Origin: Weissella paramesenteroides ATCC 33313
Lineage (GTDB): Bacteria; Bacillota; Bacilli; Lactobacillales; Lactobacillaceae
Assembly: GCF_000160575.1 (NCBI RefSeq)
Contig: NZ_GG697129.1
Location: forward strand, 62,001 to 126,000
Direction: 5' to 3'
DNA length: 64,000 nucleotides
In this document: positions 30,418-38,344 of the stretch, piece by piece
How the letters are laid out: every line of letters begins with the position of its first letter
Position numbering within the stretch: the stretch's first letter is position 1
Program-made: the position numbers and the translations under genes
The notes under the pieces: model-generated
What the model was told of the DNA's origin: nothing
Seen by the model: only the letters and a program-made list of their open reading frames with translations
The model's database searches: none

Positions 30418-31764
30418 TTAGTATTGTTCTAGGTATGTGTCAATTTCCCACTGTGAAACTTCACGACGGTAAGCTTGATACTCAAGACGCTTAGCATCAA
30501 CGAACGTACGACCCATGTGTTCACCAATTGCTGCCATAACAACATCATCGCTATCCAAGAAGTTAATTGCTTCGAATAATGTGTCTGGCAAATCAGTAAT
30601 ACCTGCACGACGACGCTCAGCATCATCCATTAAGTAGATATTACGATCAACCGCATGATTTGGTTCCAATTTGTTCTCAATACCATCTAATCCAGCAGCC
30701 AAAATAGCTGCGAAAGCTAAGTATGGATTAGCGGTAGGGTCCACAGAACGTAATTCAAGTCGGGTTGAATTACCACGTGATGCTGGGACACGCACCATTG
30801 GTGAACGATTTGATCCTGACCAAGCAACATATACGGGTGCTTCATAACCAGGTGTTAGACGCTTATATGAGTTAACAGTTGGATTTGTAATTGCTGTAAA
30901 GTTAGCTGCGTGCTCTAATACACCGCCTAAGAAATGGTAAGCTGTCTCTGAAAGTTGTAATTCACCATCTTCATCATAGAATGCATTACCTTCATCAGTA
31001 AACAATGACATATTCGTATGCATCCCGTTACCATTGATACCAGAAATTGGCTTTGGCAAGAAGGTTGCGTATAGACCATGCTTGCGAGCAATAGTTTTAA
31101 CAATCAATTTGAATGTCTGAATATTATCAGCTGCATCTAAAGCATCAGCGTACTTGAAATCTACCTCATGTTGTCCTGGGGCAACTTCGTGATGGGCCGC
31201 TTCAACTTCAAAGCCCATTTTTTCCATTTCAAGTACGATTTCACGACGAGTATTTTCACCCATATCCAAAGGTGCCAAATCAAAATAGCCACCTTTATCA
31301 TTCAAATTCATTGTTGGCTTACCGTTCTCGTCCATCTTTAGCAAGAAAAATTCGGGCTCAGTACCAATATTGAATTTCGTAAAACCATCCGCAGTCATTT
31401 GCTGTAAGACACGCTTTAAGTTATTTCGTGGATCACCAGAAAATGGCTCACGATCAGATGTGTAGATATCAGCAATAAGACGTGCCACTTTTCCACCATG
31501 TTCATCAGTTGCCCATGGGAAAATCATAAACGTTGATAAGTCAGGATAAAGGTACATGTCTGATTCTTCAATACGCACAAAACCTTCAATAGATGACCCA
31601 TCAAACATTAAATTATTAGCTAAAACTTTCTCTAATTGAGAAACCGGCACCTCAACATTTTTAATGTTGCCAAAAACGTCTGAAAATTGCAGACGTAAAA
31701 ATTCAACATTTTCATCAACAATTTTCTGTCGAATATCATCTTTTGTGTATGCTCTACGTACCAT
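30418..31764 (-). CDS. glnA: glutamine synthetase, type I-alpha
   Basis: GlnA makes glutamine from glutamate, ammonia and ATP. The 448-aa length and lack of the adenylylation-site insertion mark the GSI-alpha class of Gram-positives. Motifs include [16 protein letters not shown] near 55, the metal and ATP region [13 protein letters not shown] near 195, [12 protein letters not shown] near 245, [19 protein letters not shown] near 295 and [21 protein letters not shown] near 320. It follows glnR by 35 bp in the same operon; in this class the glutamine-bound enzyme stimulates DNA binding by GlnR, giving feedback control. Confidence 0.96.
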   Translation of the reverse strand: MVRRAYTKDDIRQKIVDENVEFLRLQFSDVFGNIKNVEVPVSQLEKVLANNLMFDGSSIEGFVRIEESDMYLYPDLSTFMIFPWATDEHGGKVARLIADIYTSDREPFSGDPRNNLKRVLQQMTADGFTKFNIGTEPEFFLLKMDENGKPTMNLNDKGGYFDLAPLDMGENTRREIVLEMEKMGFEVEAAHHEVAPGQHEVDFKYADALDAADNIQTFKLIVKTIARKHGLYATFLPKPISGINGNGMHTNMSLFTDEGNAFYDEDGELQLSETAYHFLGGVLEHAANFTAITNPTVNSYKRLTPGYEAPVYVAWSGSNRSPMVRVPASRGNSTRLELRSVDPTANPYLAFAAILAAGLDGIENKLEPNHAVDRNIYLMDDAERRRAGITDLPDTLFEAINFLDSDDVVMAAIGEHMGRTFVDAKRLEYQAYRREVSQWEIDTYLEQY

Positions 31765-31799
31765 TAGTTCAATTCTCCTTTATCCTATATCACAACATC

Positions 31800-32147
31800 T
31801 TAAAATCTTTGTTGACCGTTAAATCGACCAATATTTAATAATTCGTCAGCTAATATATGACGTAAACTTTCCTCGGAAGGATCTGTATTCTTTTGTTTAC
31901 GCTGTTGTTTTTGATCAACTTCATGAATTTCAGCAACAGTGTAACCCGCATCCAAATACTCAGCAATCTGTAGCAGACGATCAACATCTTCCAATGAAAA
32001 ACGCCGTTGTTTACCCGCACCTCTGTGTGGTTCAATTAACCCCTGCTGGTCATAATAACGTACTTGACGATCTGTTAAACCCGTCAATTCTCGCACAACG
32101 CTCATTGGTAAGACAGCTAAATCACGTCGTAATTCTCGTCCACTCAT
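31800..32147 (-). CDS. glnR: nitrogen repressor GlnR (MerR family)
   Basis: A 115-aa regulator with a MerR-type winged helix (MSVVRELTGLTDRQVRYYDQ near 16-35, GLIEPHRGAGKQRRFSLEDVDRLLQI to about 62) and a short C-terminal tail that in GlnR proteins responds to glutamine synthetase. It represses glnRA and other nitrogen genes when nitrogen is plentiful. It heads glnR-glnA, and a perfect GlnR box lies about 60 bp upstream of its start. Confidence 0.95.
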   Translation of the reverse strand: MSGRELRRDLAVLPMSVVRELTGLTDRQVRYYDQQGLIEPHRGAGKQRRFSLEDVDRLLQIAEYLDAGYTVAEIHEVDQKQQRKQKNTDPSEESLRHILADELLNIGRFNGQQRF

Positions 32148-32171
32148 ATCACTGACCTCCCTATGACTAGC

Positions 32172-32180
32172 ATATTACCA
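32172..32180 (-). promoter_or_regulatory. glnRA extended -10 promoter
   Basis: TGGTAATAT on the minus strand, an extended -10, about 25 bp before the glnR start and about 27 bp downstream of the GlnR box. Confidence 0.5.
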
Positions 32181-32206
32181 CTCTCGCGCACGTTGTTGGT
32201 CATTAA

Positions 32207-32223
32207 TGTCAGCTATTCTAACA
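32207..32223. promoter_or_regulatory. GlnR operator
   Basis: TGTCAGCTATTCTAACA matches TGTNA-N7-TNACA exactly. It overlaps the stop of miaA and lies just upstream of the glnRA -10 element, so bound GlnR would block the promoter. Confidence 0.75.
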
Positions 32224-33136
32224 TAAAGTTGTTTAATTGGTCCATAATTTGGTCTAGTTCGTCAGGTTGTTGCACTAGGTCAAACCAGCGAATATCCTGG
32301 AACTGGTTATTAAACCACGTCATTTGACGCTTTGCATATCGACGTGATGCCTGTTTTAACCTCATCACTGCCTCTGCATAAGACTCATCGCCTGTCAGGT
32401 AACCGAATAATTCTTTATAGCCAATTGCTCGTTTTGCCGTACTTTCAGCCGGTAAATGATAAACTAATTCTGCCTCAGCTAGAACTCCTGACATCATCAT
32501 GTCATCAACCCGTTGATTAATACGTTCATATAATAAAGATCGCTCAGTTTTCAGGCCAATAATGAACGCATCATATTGGCGTTTGGGTTCTGGCTGTAAT
32601 GAAGAAAATGGCTGCCCGGTCTGAGTACTAACCAATAGCGCACGGACCAATCGACGAATTTGTCCTGGTAAAATTCGTGCTTCACTGACAGCATCAACTT
32701 CTTTTAAAGCATCTCTGACAACCTGCTCACCATCCCTATGAGCAATTTCTGTCCAATGTTGTACGAATTCTGGATCATCAATATCAGATGTTTTCGCTAA
32801 AGGTCGATCCCCTAATAATGCCTGGACATAAAATCCTGTGCCACCAACCAATATCGGTAATTTTCCCCGTTCGCTAATATCAGTGATTGCCTTTTGTGCA
32901 GCAGTCACAAACTTTGCTGCAGAATAATTTTCATCAGGATCTGCAATATTAATTAAGTGATGGGGAACTTCTAGTTGTTCAGCAACCGTTGCCTTTGCTG
33001 TGCCAATATCTAAGTTACGATAAATTTGCATGGAATCCCCTGACACAATTTCACCGTTAAACTTTTTGGCTAATTTAATTGATAGTGCTGTTTTACCAAC
33101 TGCAGTCGGACCCACAATGACAACAATTTTTTTCAT
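32213..33136 (-). CDS. miaA: tRNA dimethylallyltransferase MiaA
   Basis: MiaA adds a dimethylallyl group to N6 of A37 in tRNAs that read UNN codons. The 307-aa protein has P-loop GPTAVGKT at 8-15, DSMQIYRNLDIGTAK near 34, the DPDENYSAAKF region near 66, GGTGFYVQALL near 99, and a C-terminal RRYAKRQMTWFNNQ segment. It is immediately upstream of glnR, an order common in lactic acid bacteria, and its 3' end overlaps the glnRA operator. Confidence 0.95.
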   Translation of the reverse strand: MKKIVVIVGPTAVGKTALSIKLAKKFNGEIVSGDSMQIYRNLDIGTAKATVAEQLEVPHHLINIADPDENYSAAKFVTAAQKAITDISERGKLPILVGGTGFYVQALLGDRPLAKTSDIDDPEFVQHWTEIAHRDGEQVVRDALKEVDAVSEARILPGQIRRLVRALLVSTQTGQPFSSLQPEPKRQYDAFIIGLKTERSLLYERINQRVDDMMMSGVLAEAELVYHLPAESTAKRAIGYKELFGYLTGDESYAEAVMRLKQASRRYAKRQMTWFNNQFQDIRWFDLVQQPDELDQIMDQLNNFMLE

Positions 33137-33145
33137 AATTAATTT

Positions 33146-33775
33146 TTATTTCCTTCTTCGATATTTCAGTGCTTGGCTTATATTATCAGTGATAATTGCC
33201 GAAACTGCCGTATGCATCAACAGCCACGTCACGCTTGGTCGATTAATTGTCCACCAATAAGTTGGTAACCACCAAGGTGAAAATATACGCAGCGGCGCAT
33301 AACGATAATCCAGGTTAACTTGCTGAATAATTTTATTTTTTGCCAATTGCCAACTTAGTCGATTTGGATAATGTCGCAAATAACCAATGGGGATTTCTTT
33401 ATCCAATGCCCGCCATTCACGTAATGGTCGCTCCCAAAATGATTGCAACATCAGCTCGTTATCTAGTGCAGCCTCCTGCAACTGCTGATAGAGCTCCTGC
33501 GCCCCTTCACTGCCTTTCAATTCAATTAACAGAAAGCCATGATACTTTGATGCTTTGATTAAGTTTAAAAATTCCTGAAAGGTCGGTAAATTCGCAGTTT
33601 CTTCTTCATTTATATCGTGCTTTAATACTAATCGATGATTGGCCAATTGAACATCAAGCTCTAATCCTTCTGCATCCATATCAATTGCGCGTTGGAAGGC
33701 AGCTAATGAGTTTTCTGGTGTCCCATGATCATGCACACCACGATGGGCAATGATTGTTTGTTTTGATAAATGCAT
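33146..33775 (-). CDS. glycerophosphodiester phosphodiesterase
   Basis: A 209-aa cytoplasmic GDPD-family enzyme releasing glycerol-3-phosphate from deacylated phospholipids. IAHRGVHDHGTPENSLAAF at 9-27 holds the catalytic HR and EN residues, GLELDVQL near 37 carries metal ligands, and LKHDIN near 51 gives the second catalytic His. The second half is shorter than in longer GDPD proteins, but ITDNISQAL near 196 is the normal end of the barrel. It lies 9 bp upstream of miaA. No signal peptide. Confidence 0.85.
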   Translation of the reverse strand: MHLSKQTIIAHRGVHDHGTPENSLAAFQRAIDMDAEGLELDVQLANHRLVLKHDINEEETANLPTFQEFLNLIKASKYHGFLLIELKGSEGAQELYQQLQEAALDNELMLQSFWERPLREWRALDKEIPIGYLRHYPNRLSWQLAKNKIIQQVNLDYRYAPLRIFSPWWLPTYWWTINRPSVTWLLMHTAVSAIITDNISQALKYRRRK

Positions 33776-33848
33776 TTTAATACCTCTATTTATTAAATGC
33801 TGTTAAATATGTTAGAATAATCTTAATAAAAATTTGGAGGATCATCGT

Positions 33849-34031
33849 ATGAAAAAATTTGGGGTTGGCGTTCTTACCGGAGTAGCAAGTACTATTGCAG
33901 CTGCAGCAACTGCGGCTGTGACTTTCCATAAGATTGCAGTAAAACCAATTACCGATGAAGAGGCAAAGTTTGAAGATACTGAGCGTAAGGCTGCTCGTAA
34001 AGCCGCTCAATCACACGGTAACCGTTTCTAA
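33849..34031 (+). CDS. DUF3042 small protein
   Basis: A 60-aa protein with one Ala/Gly-rich hydrophobic helix (about residues 5-27) and a Lys/Glu-rich tail, matching the DUF3042 family of small Firmicute proteins of unknown role. ATG at 33849 follows GGAGG at nine bases; the longer frame (from 33834) begins within the ribosome binding site. Plus-strand gene among minus-strand neighbours with its own terminator at 34046-34112. Confidence 0.8.
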   Translation: MKKFGVGVLTGVASTIAAAATAAVTFHKIAVKPITDEEAKFEDTERKAARKAAQSHGNRF

Positions 34032-34045
34032 TAATTACATGATAA

Positions 34046-34112
34046 CAAAAAACCAGCTAGATGGCGTATTAACCTTTTTCATAAAGTTAATACAATATCT
34101 AGCTGGTTTTAC
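34046..34112. terminator. bidirectional terminator between DUF3042 and rhodanese genes
   Basis: AAAACCAGCTAGAT pairs with ATCTAGCTGGTTTT, with an inner TATTAAC/GTTAATA stem. T- and A-rich flanks serve both convergent genes. Confidence 0.85.
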
Positions 34113-34114
34113 TT

Positions 34115-34504
34115 TTACTGATTGGTCTTTACTTTACCTTTGTAGTCAACAAATCCATTTTTTAAAACATACAATTGGTTGTAGCCTTCTTTTTTTAACA
34201 TCTTGGCTAATCGAGCGGCAGTCTGCATATTCTCATCGTACAAAAATACTGGTCTGTCCTTACGCAGTGCAGCATGGTTTTCCTTTAACATTACGTACTG
34301 AATATTACGGGCACCAAAGACATGCTTTGACTTAAACTTGGCAGGTTCACGTATATCAACAATATCATGTCCGTGACTCTGTGATTCAAAATCCTCGGAT
34401 GATAGAACTGTCGCAGATTTTTTCAACATGTTGTTTGTCCACAACTTGTTACCAACGTACCACAAGAACCAAAGTAAAATAATCGTAAATAGCGTTATCC
34501 ACAT
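34115..34504 (-). CDS. membrane-anchored rhodanese-like protein lacking the active-site Cys
   Basis: A 129-aa protein with an N-terminal membrane helix (about 1-20) and a rhodanese fold (IVDIREPAKFKSKHVFGARNI near 63-83). The loop that normally carries the catalytic cysteine reads FLYDENMQTAARLAKML, with no Cys, so sulfur transfer is unlikely. Resembles the YqhL-like group found near glcK and rhomboid genes in Firmicutes, as here. ATG at 34504 follows GAGGA by eight bases; ATG at 34519 precedes the ribosome binding site. Confidence 0.8.
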   Translation of the reverse strand: MWITLFTIILLWFLWYVGNKLWTNNMLKKSATVLSSEDFESQSHGHDIVDIREPAKFKSKHVFGARNIQYVMLKENHAALRKDRPVFLYDENMQTAARLAKMLKKEGYNQLYVLKNGFVDYKGKVKTNQ

Positions 34505-34588
34505 GCTATAATTCCTCATTTCTTAACTCATACTTATAATATCATATCAAAAATTCGAACAGAAATCTTTTAAAAATCCTAGAACACT

Positions 34589-34630
34589 CAAAAAAGCTAG
34601 GACTCTGTTCTAAGATCCCAGCTTTTTTGA
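34589..34630 (-). terminator. terminator of the LysM-CHAP gene
   Basis: CAAAAAAGCTAGGACT pairs with the near-complement ending CAGCTTTTTTG, with a T run on both strands. Confidence 0.8.
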
Positions 34631-34664
34631 AATTTACTTCTCATTTATTATTTAAGGGTAATAA

Positions 34665-35453
34665 TTAATGGATGAATGTCAAACCTGAGGCAGAAATTGT
34701 ACGTGTATGATAAGCCATACCAGCGTAGTTACCTTCAGAAATTGTAATTGAGTTGCCGTTAACTGAGTCAACAACAGCAACGTGTCCCAAAGCACCTGCA
34801 CCTTGCACACCTGCGCCAAAGACAACTACTGAACCTGCTGATGGTTGACCATTAACAACACGGCCTGCTGCGGCAGCAGAAGCACCCCATCCAGAAGCAT
34901 TTCCCCAGTTGTTACCAACCCATGATAATGCGTTCTTCACAAACCATGTGCATTGTCCAGCTGGATATGAATTACCTGCTGTACTGTAAGTTGGTGCAGC
35001 TGGTGTTGCTACTTCAGTAGTAGCAACTTGTGCTGTCGTAGTCGTTGCAGTTTTTTCAACGTTTTGAGTTTGTGTGTTTGTGTTGTTAGTTGATGCCTTG
35101 TCATTAGTTGTAGTTGCTGAAGCATCCAACTTCAAAACTTCGCCAACGTGGATTGTATTTACGTCTGACACACCATTTGCTGATGCAATTTCATCAACTG
35201 ACAAATCAGTTGCAGCAGCAATTGTTGAAAGCGTGTCACCTGACTGAACAGTGTATTCCTTACCAGCTGTTAGTAAGACAGATTTAACATCTTCAACAGT
35301 TTTTGCACGCCATGAAGCATGTGAGTCATTGCTATCTTTTGTTTCATCAGCAGATGCAGTTGTTGTTTGTGTCATTGGTAAAATTGCAGCGGCAGCAGCA
35401 GTTGCGGCGGCAATCAACCAACCCTTATTTGAACGTTGTGCGTTTGAAGTCAT
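34665..35453 (-). CDS. secreted LysM-CHAP peptidoglycan hydrolase
   Basis: A 262-aa secreted cell-wall enzyme. A signal peptide (charged start, Ala-rich core to about residue 36, ASA-type cleavage) is followed by a LysM domain (YTVQSGDTLSTIAAATDLS near 65-110), a Thr/Ala linker and a C-terminal CHAP domain (about 165-262) with catalytic Cys in GQCTWFVK and His in LGHVAVVDS. CHAP domains cut the peptide stem or cross-bridge. ATG at 35453 follows AAGGGGAA; the frame extends upstream without support. A WalR box upstream fits control by the essential WalRK system. Confidence 0.9.
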   Translation of the reverse strand: MTSNAQRSNKGWLIAAATAAAAAILPMTQTTTASADETKDSNDSHASWRAKTVEDVKSVLLTAGKEYTVQSGDTLSTIAAATDLSVDEIASANGVSDVNTIHVGEVLKLDASATTTNDKASTNNTNTQTQNVEKTATTTTAQVATTEVATPAAPTYSTAGNSYPAGQCTWFVKNALSWVGNNWGNASGWGASAAAAGRVVNGQPSAGSVVVFGAGVQGAGALGHVAVVDSVNGNSITISEGNYAGMAYHTRTISASGLTFIH

Positions 35454-35526
35454 GTGTTTATTCCCCTTGATTTGTGATTGTTCTCTCAGCGATGTTTTTA
35501 TAATAGCAAGTTGATTTAACATCCGA

Positions 35527-35543
35527 GTTACATTGATATAACA
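35527..35543 (-). promoter_or_regulatory. WalR (YycF) binding site
   Basis: Minus strand TGTTATATCAATGTAAC matches TGTWAH-N5-TGTWAH exactly, 74-90 bp before the start of the LysM-CHAP hydrolase and about 21 bp before a TATTAT -10-like element, an activating position. Confidence 0.6.
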
Positions 35544-35665
35544 GTATTTTAATAAAAATTTAGGGTTTACTTGTTATTAAAAAATCAAGCGCCCTTCAAA
35601 AATGTTGTTATATCAACGATTAAAAGGAATTTTAAAGACTTTATTAAGAAAATAGGCAATCTTTA

Positions 35666-35702
35666 CAAAAAAATAATTTGTAACATTTTGTTACAAATTA
35701 TT
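35666..35702 (-). terminator. glucokinase terminator
   Basis: Perfect 13-bp AT-rich stem AATAATTTGTAAC around ATTTT, followed on the minus strand by TTTTTT. Lies 18 bp after the glcK stop. Confidence 0.75.
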
Positions 35703-35720
35703 CAAAGGTGTATTTATTTT

Positions 35721-36689
35721 TTAAGCCTGGGCTTGCAATGCCAAGGAAGCTGCACCATAAGCGCCTGCATCATTACCCAATTCAGCTAATTTCACTTCTG
35801 TCACATCACGTGTCATCTTAAAGGCAAAATCATTGAAATTCTTTTGTACTCGCGTTAGCAAGAACTCACCTGCTGCCGAAACACCACCACCGATAACAAT
35901 TGCTGATGGATTCAACATGTTCGCAATATTTGCTGTGGCTAGACCAAGGTAAAAGGCAACCTTATCAACAACCTCATTGGCTAGGTAATCGCCTTCCTTG
36001 GCCAAGTCAAATACGATCTTTGAGGTGATTTCATCACCATTTGAGACCATTGCCTTCAATTTTGAATCACCAGCATAGGCATCTGCATAGTCATGTGCTA
36101 AGTGCACAATTCCTGTTGCTGAAGTGTATTGTTCTAGACAACCATAGTTACCACAAGTACATAGGTAACCACCAGGCTCAACGATCATATGACCAATTTC
36201 ACCTGCTGATCCTTTAACACCATGGATTAATTTACCTTCATTAACTAATCCACCACCAACACCTGTTCCAAGCGTCACAAAGACTACTTCCGGTTGATTG
36301 TTTCCAGCACCACGCCATTGTTCACCCAACGCTGCCGCATTTGCATCATTATCAATTGCAACAGGGAAACCTAACCCAGCTTCCAAATCTGCCTTTACAT
36401 TTTGTGGTTCTTTCCAATTTAGATTGAATGCTCCCTGTACCGTACCGTTCTTTTCATCGACAGTACCTGGTGTCCCCATACCAACACCAATGATGCGATC
36501 TTTATCTAATTGATATAAATCAAGATGATAATTAATTGACTCAATAATATCAGGAACAATATGGCTCCCTTCGTCAAGAATATTGGTTTGAATAGACCAC
36601 TTCTGTTGAATTTCACCAGTTGCCGTCATAATTGCAAATTTAATTGTGGTACCACCCAAATCAATACCAATTAATTTATCTTTCGCCAT
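35721..36689 (-). CDS. glcK: ROK-family glucokinase
   Basis: Phosphorylates glucose with ATP to glucose-6-phosphate. The 322-aa protein has the N-terminal phosphate motif GIDLGGTTIKFAI at 8-20, the ROK glucose-binding region VAIDNDANAAALGEQW near 112 and GTGVGGGLV near 140, and the zinc-binding CTCGNYGCLEQY near 178. No helix-turn-helix, so it is a kinase, not a ROK repressor. It follows yqgQ and rhomboid genes, the standard Firmicute order. Its own promoter with two cre-like sites lies in the 109-bp gap upstream. Confidence 0.93.
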   Translation of the reverse strand: MAKDKLIGIDLGGTTIKFAIMTATGEIQQKWSIQTNILDEGSHIVPDIIESINYHLDLYQLDKDRIIGVGMGTPGTVDEKNGTVQGAFNLNWKEPQNVKADLEAGLGFPVAIDNDANAAALGEQWRGAGNNQPEVVFVTLGTGVGGGLVNEGKLIHGVKGSAGEIGHMIVEPGGYLCTCGNYGCLEQYTSATGIVHLAHDYADAYAGDSKLKAMVSNGDEITSKIVFDLAKEGDYLANEVVDKVAFYLGLATANIANMLNPSAIVIGGGVSAAGEFLLTRVQKNFNDFAFKMTRDVTEVKLAELGNDAGAYGAASLALQAQA

Positions 36690-36745
36690 GATTTAAAACC
36701 TCTTTTTCAAAAAAATATTATAAAATCTCCAACACTTTCTGTACC

Positions 36746-36774
36746 ATTATAACGGTATCTAAACGATTACACAA
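36746..36774 (-). promoter_or_regulatory. glcK promoter
   Basis: Minus strand TTGTGT (36769-36774), 17-base spacer, TATAAT (36746-36751). Confidence 0.7.
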
Positions 36775-36796
36775 TAGATTTGTGAAAACGTTTACA
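36758..36796. promoter_or_regulatory. two catabolite-responsive elements (cre) at glcK
   Basis: TGAAAACGTTTACA at 36783-36796 (TGTAAACGTTTTCA on the other strand) fits the CcpA consensus TGWAANCGNTNWCA in full. A second site at 36758-36771, TGTAATCGTTTAGA on the minus strand, differs at one position and overlaps the -35. The perfect site sits just upstream of the -35. Confidence 0.65.
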
Positions 36797-36798
36797 AA

Positions 36799-37017
36799 TC
36801 ATTCTTGCGACGTTATCCCTTGACGACGCTCCTCCATCTCATGTTCATGAGTTAATACTAATTTAATTTGCGCATATTTCTTATTTTCTAATAACCCTGC
36901 TTTATACAAGTTATCAATTTCAATTGCTGCTAATTCAATGTCCCACAAACGATTACCTAGATGAATATAAATATCATATTTTTTCAGTAGCTGTAAAACA
37001 TCTAAAAAAGTTCTCAT
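36799..37017 (-). CDS. yqgQ: YqgQ-family (DUF910) small protein
   Basis: A 72-aa helical cytoplasmic protein starting MRTFLDVLQLLKKYDIYIHLGNRLWDIELAAIEIDNLY in family-typical spacing. Homologues sit between a rhomboid gene and glcK in many Firmicutes, as here. Function is unknown; a nucleic-acid-binding role has been suggested from structure. It is 17 bp downstream of the rhomboid gene. Confidence 0.85.
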   Translation of the reverse strand: MRTFLDVLQLLKKYDIYIHLGNRLWDIELAAIEIDNLYKAGLLENKKYAQIKLVLTHEHEMEERRQGITSQE

Positions 37018-37034
37018 TATTTTTACTCCTCAAT

Positions 37035-37712
37035 TTAACGGTAACCAAAACCAAGCGTTAACAATATACTGATATAAATGATCAATCCAAGTGCCGCCAC
37101 GATTTTTTGTTTACCTGTGGCTTGCCCCCTTCTCAACAGAAGTGGTGCAATTAAAAAGCCACTAGCTAACCCACCAATATGCGCACTTATTGCGATATTC
37201 GTACCCCCAAATATTGGTATTAGGGACAATATAACAAATATGCCCAACGTCTTTGCCTGTGTCAACCAAAATCCTTGTTTATCCAGTAATCCTAAAAGAA
37301 AAATCATACCAAACAAGCCAAAAATTCCGCCTGAGGCACCAGCTGAAATCGCAGTTATCGACCCAAAAGCTAGTGAATTCAAACTACCGATAATAATAGC
37401 AGTTATATATCCAATAAAATATTTCAAACTACCAAGGTACTGTTCCAATAATCGTCCCACATAATACAGCGTTATCATATTGAGAATCAAATGCATGAAT
37501 GTTACGTGTAAAAATCCTGCCGTAATCAATCGCCACCATTGATGCATCATCACAACTGCTGGTGTAAACATCGCTCCTAAATGATACAGTGTCTGCGTTG
37601 AAACACCCATTTGTCCACTCACGACAACTTCACCAATAAAAATGACAACCATGAATCCGATTAATGAAGTAGTTACTGGCGCTTGTTGCCATGTTATTTT
37701 AACGTTTCTCAT
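37035..37712 (-). CDS. rhomboid-family intramembrane serine protease
   Basis: A 225-aa membrane protease with about seven hydrophobic segments. Catalytic Ser in GASGGIFGLFGM near 129 and catalytic His in ISAHIGGLASGF near 183 are both present; HxxxN (HLILNMITLYYVG near 75) completes the oxyanion region. It should cleave transmembrane substrates. ATG overlaps the stop of fau (TGATG), so translation is coupled; a GTG one codon upstream is the alternative start. Confidence 0.92.
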   Translation of the reverse strand: MRNVKITWQQAPVTTSLIGFMVVIFIGEVVVSGQMGVSTQTLYHLGAMFTPAVVMMHQWWRLITAGFLHVTFMHLILNMITLYYVGRLLEQYLGSLKYFIGYITAIIIGSLNSLAFGSITAISAGASGGIFGLFGMIFLLGLLDKQGFWLTQAKTLGIFVILSLIPIFGGTNIAISAHIGGLASGFLIAPLLLRRGQATGKQKIVAALGLIIYISILLTLGFGYR

Positions 37713-38266
37713 CACGATTCACTATCCAATACGATTACCTGATCAACCACTTGGTCGGTTTCTTCAATTGGCCAAATTGGTTGTTCATACAAATTTTTTG
37801 TCACAGTCGTAGAAACTTTGATAGCTTTAACTTTCGGTAACCAACGATCATAATAGCCACCACCGAAGCCGATTCGGTCACCATGACGTGTAAATGCCAA
37901 ACCAGGTACTAGAACAAAGTCAATTTCACTTGGTGAAACGACTCGACCACCAACTGGCTCTAACATACCAAATTTATGTCTAGCATATACAGTTTCACGA
38001 TTTATCGTTGTAAATTCCATCTGTCGCTTGGGTAGAACACGAGGCAAAACCACTATTTTATTTTGTAATAGCGCAATTTGAATCAAAAGTTCAGTAGATA
38101 ATTCTTCATCTTGCGACATTGTTAGTGCAACCGTCTTAGCTTGTTGCCAAGCTGGTAAGGCCGTCACTTTTTTGACCATATTCTGCATCAGGTAAGTTTT
38201 CATCATATCAGACATTCCTGATAAATTTGCTGAAGCTTGTTCTCGAATTGATAATTTTGTTGTCAT
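37712..38266 (-). CDS. fau: 5-formyltetrahydrofolate cyclo-ligase
   Basis: Converts 5-formyl-THF to 5,10-methenyl-THF with ATP. The 184-aa protein has the C-terminal signature DFVLVPGLAFTRHGDRIGFGGGYYDRWL near 122-150, and the expected YDRWL end. ATG at 38266 follows GGAGG; the frame is open to 38338 but that part overlaps the PBP terminator. First gene of fau-rhomboid-yqgQ. Confidence 0.9.
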   Translation of the reverse strand: MTTKLSIREQASANLSGMSDMMKTYLMQNMVKKVTALPAWQQAKTVALTMSQDEELSTELLIQIALLQNKIVVLPRVLPKRQMEFTTINRETVYARHKFGMLEPVGGRVVSPSEIDFVLVPGLAFTRHGDRIGFGGGYYDRWLPKVKAIKVSTTVTKNLYEQPIWPIEETDQVVDQVIVLDSES

Positions 38267-38280
38267 ATTTCCTCCATATA

Positions 38281-38341
38281 GTAAAAGCACCGAATGTTGT
38301 CCCTTTCTTGATGATTGGTCCTCACTCAGTGCTTTCATTAT
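38281..38341 (-). terminator. terminator of the PBP2b gene
   Basis: AAAGCACTGAGTG pairs with the near-complement CATTCGGTGCTTTT around a long loop, T-rich on the minus strand. Confidence 0.65.
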
Positions 38342-38344
38342 ATA

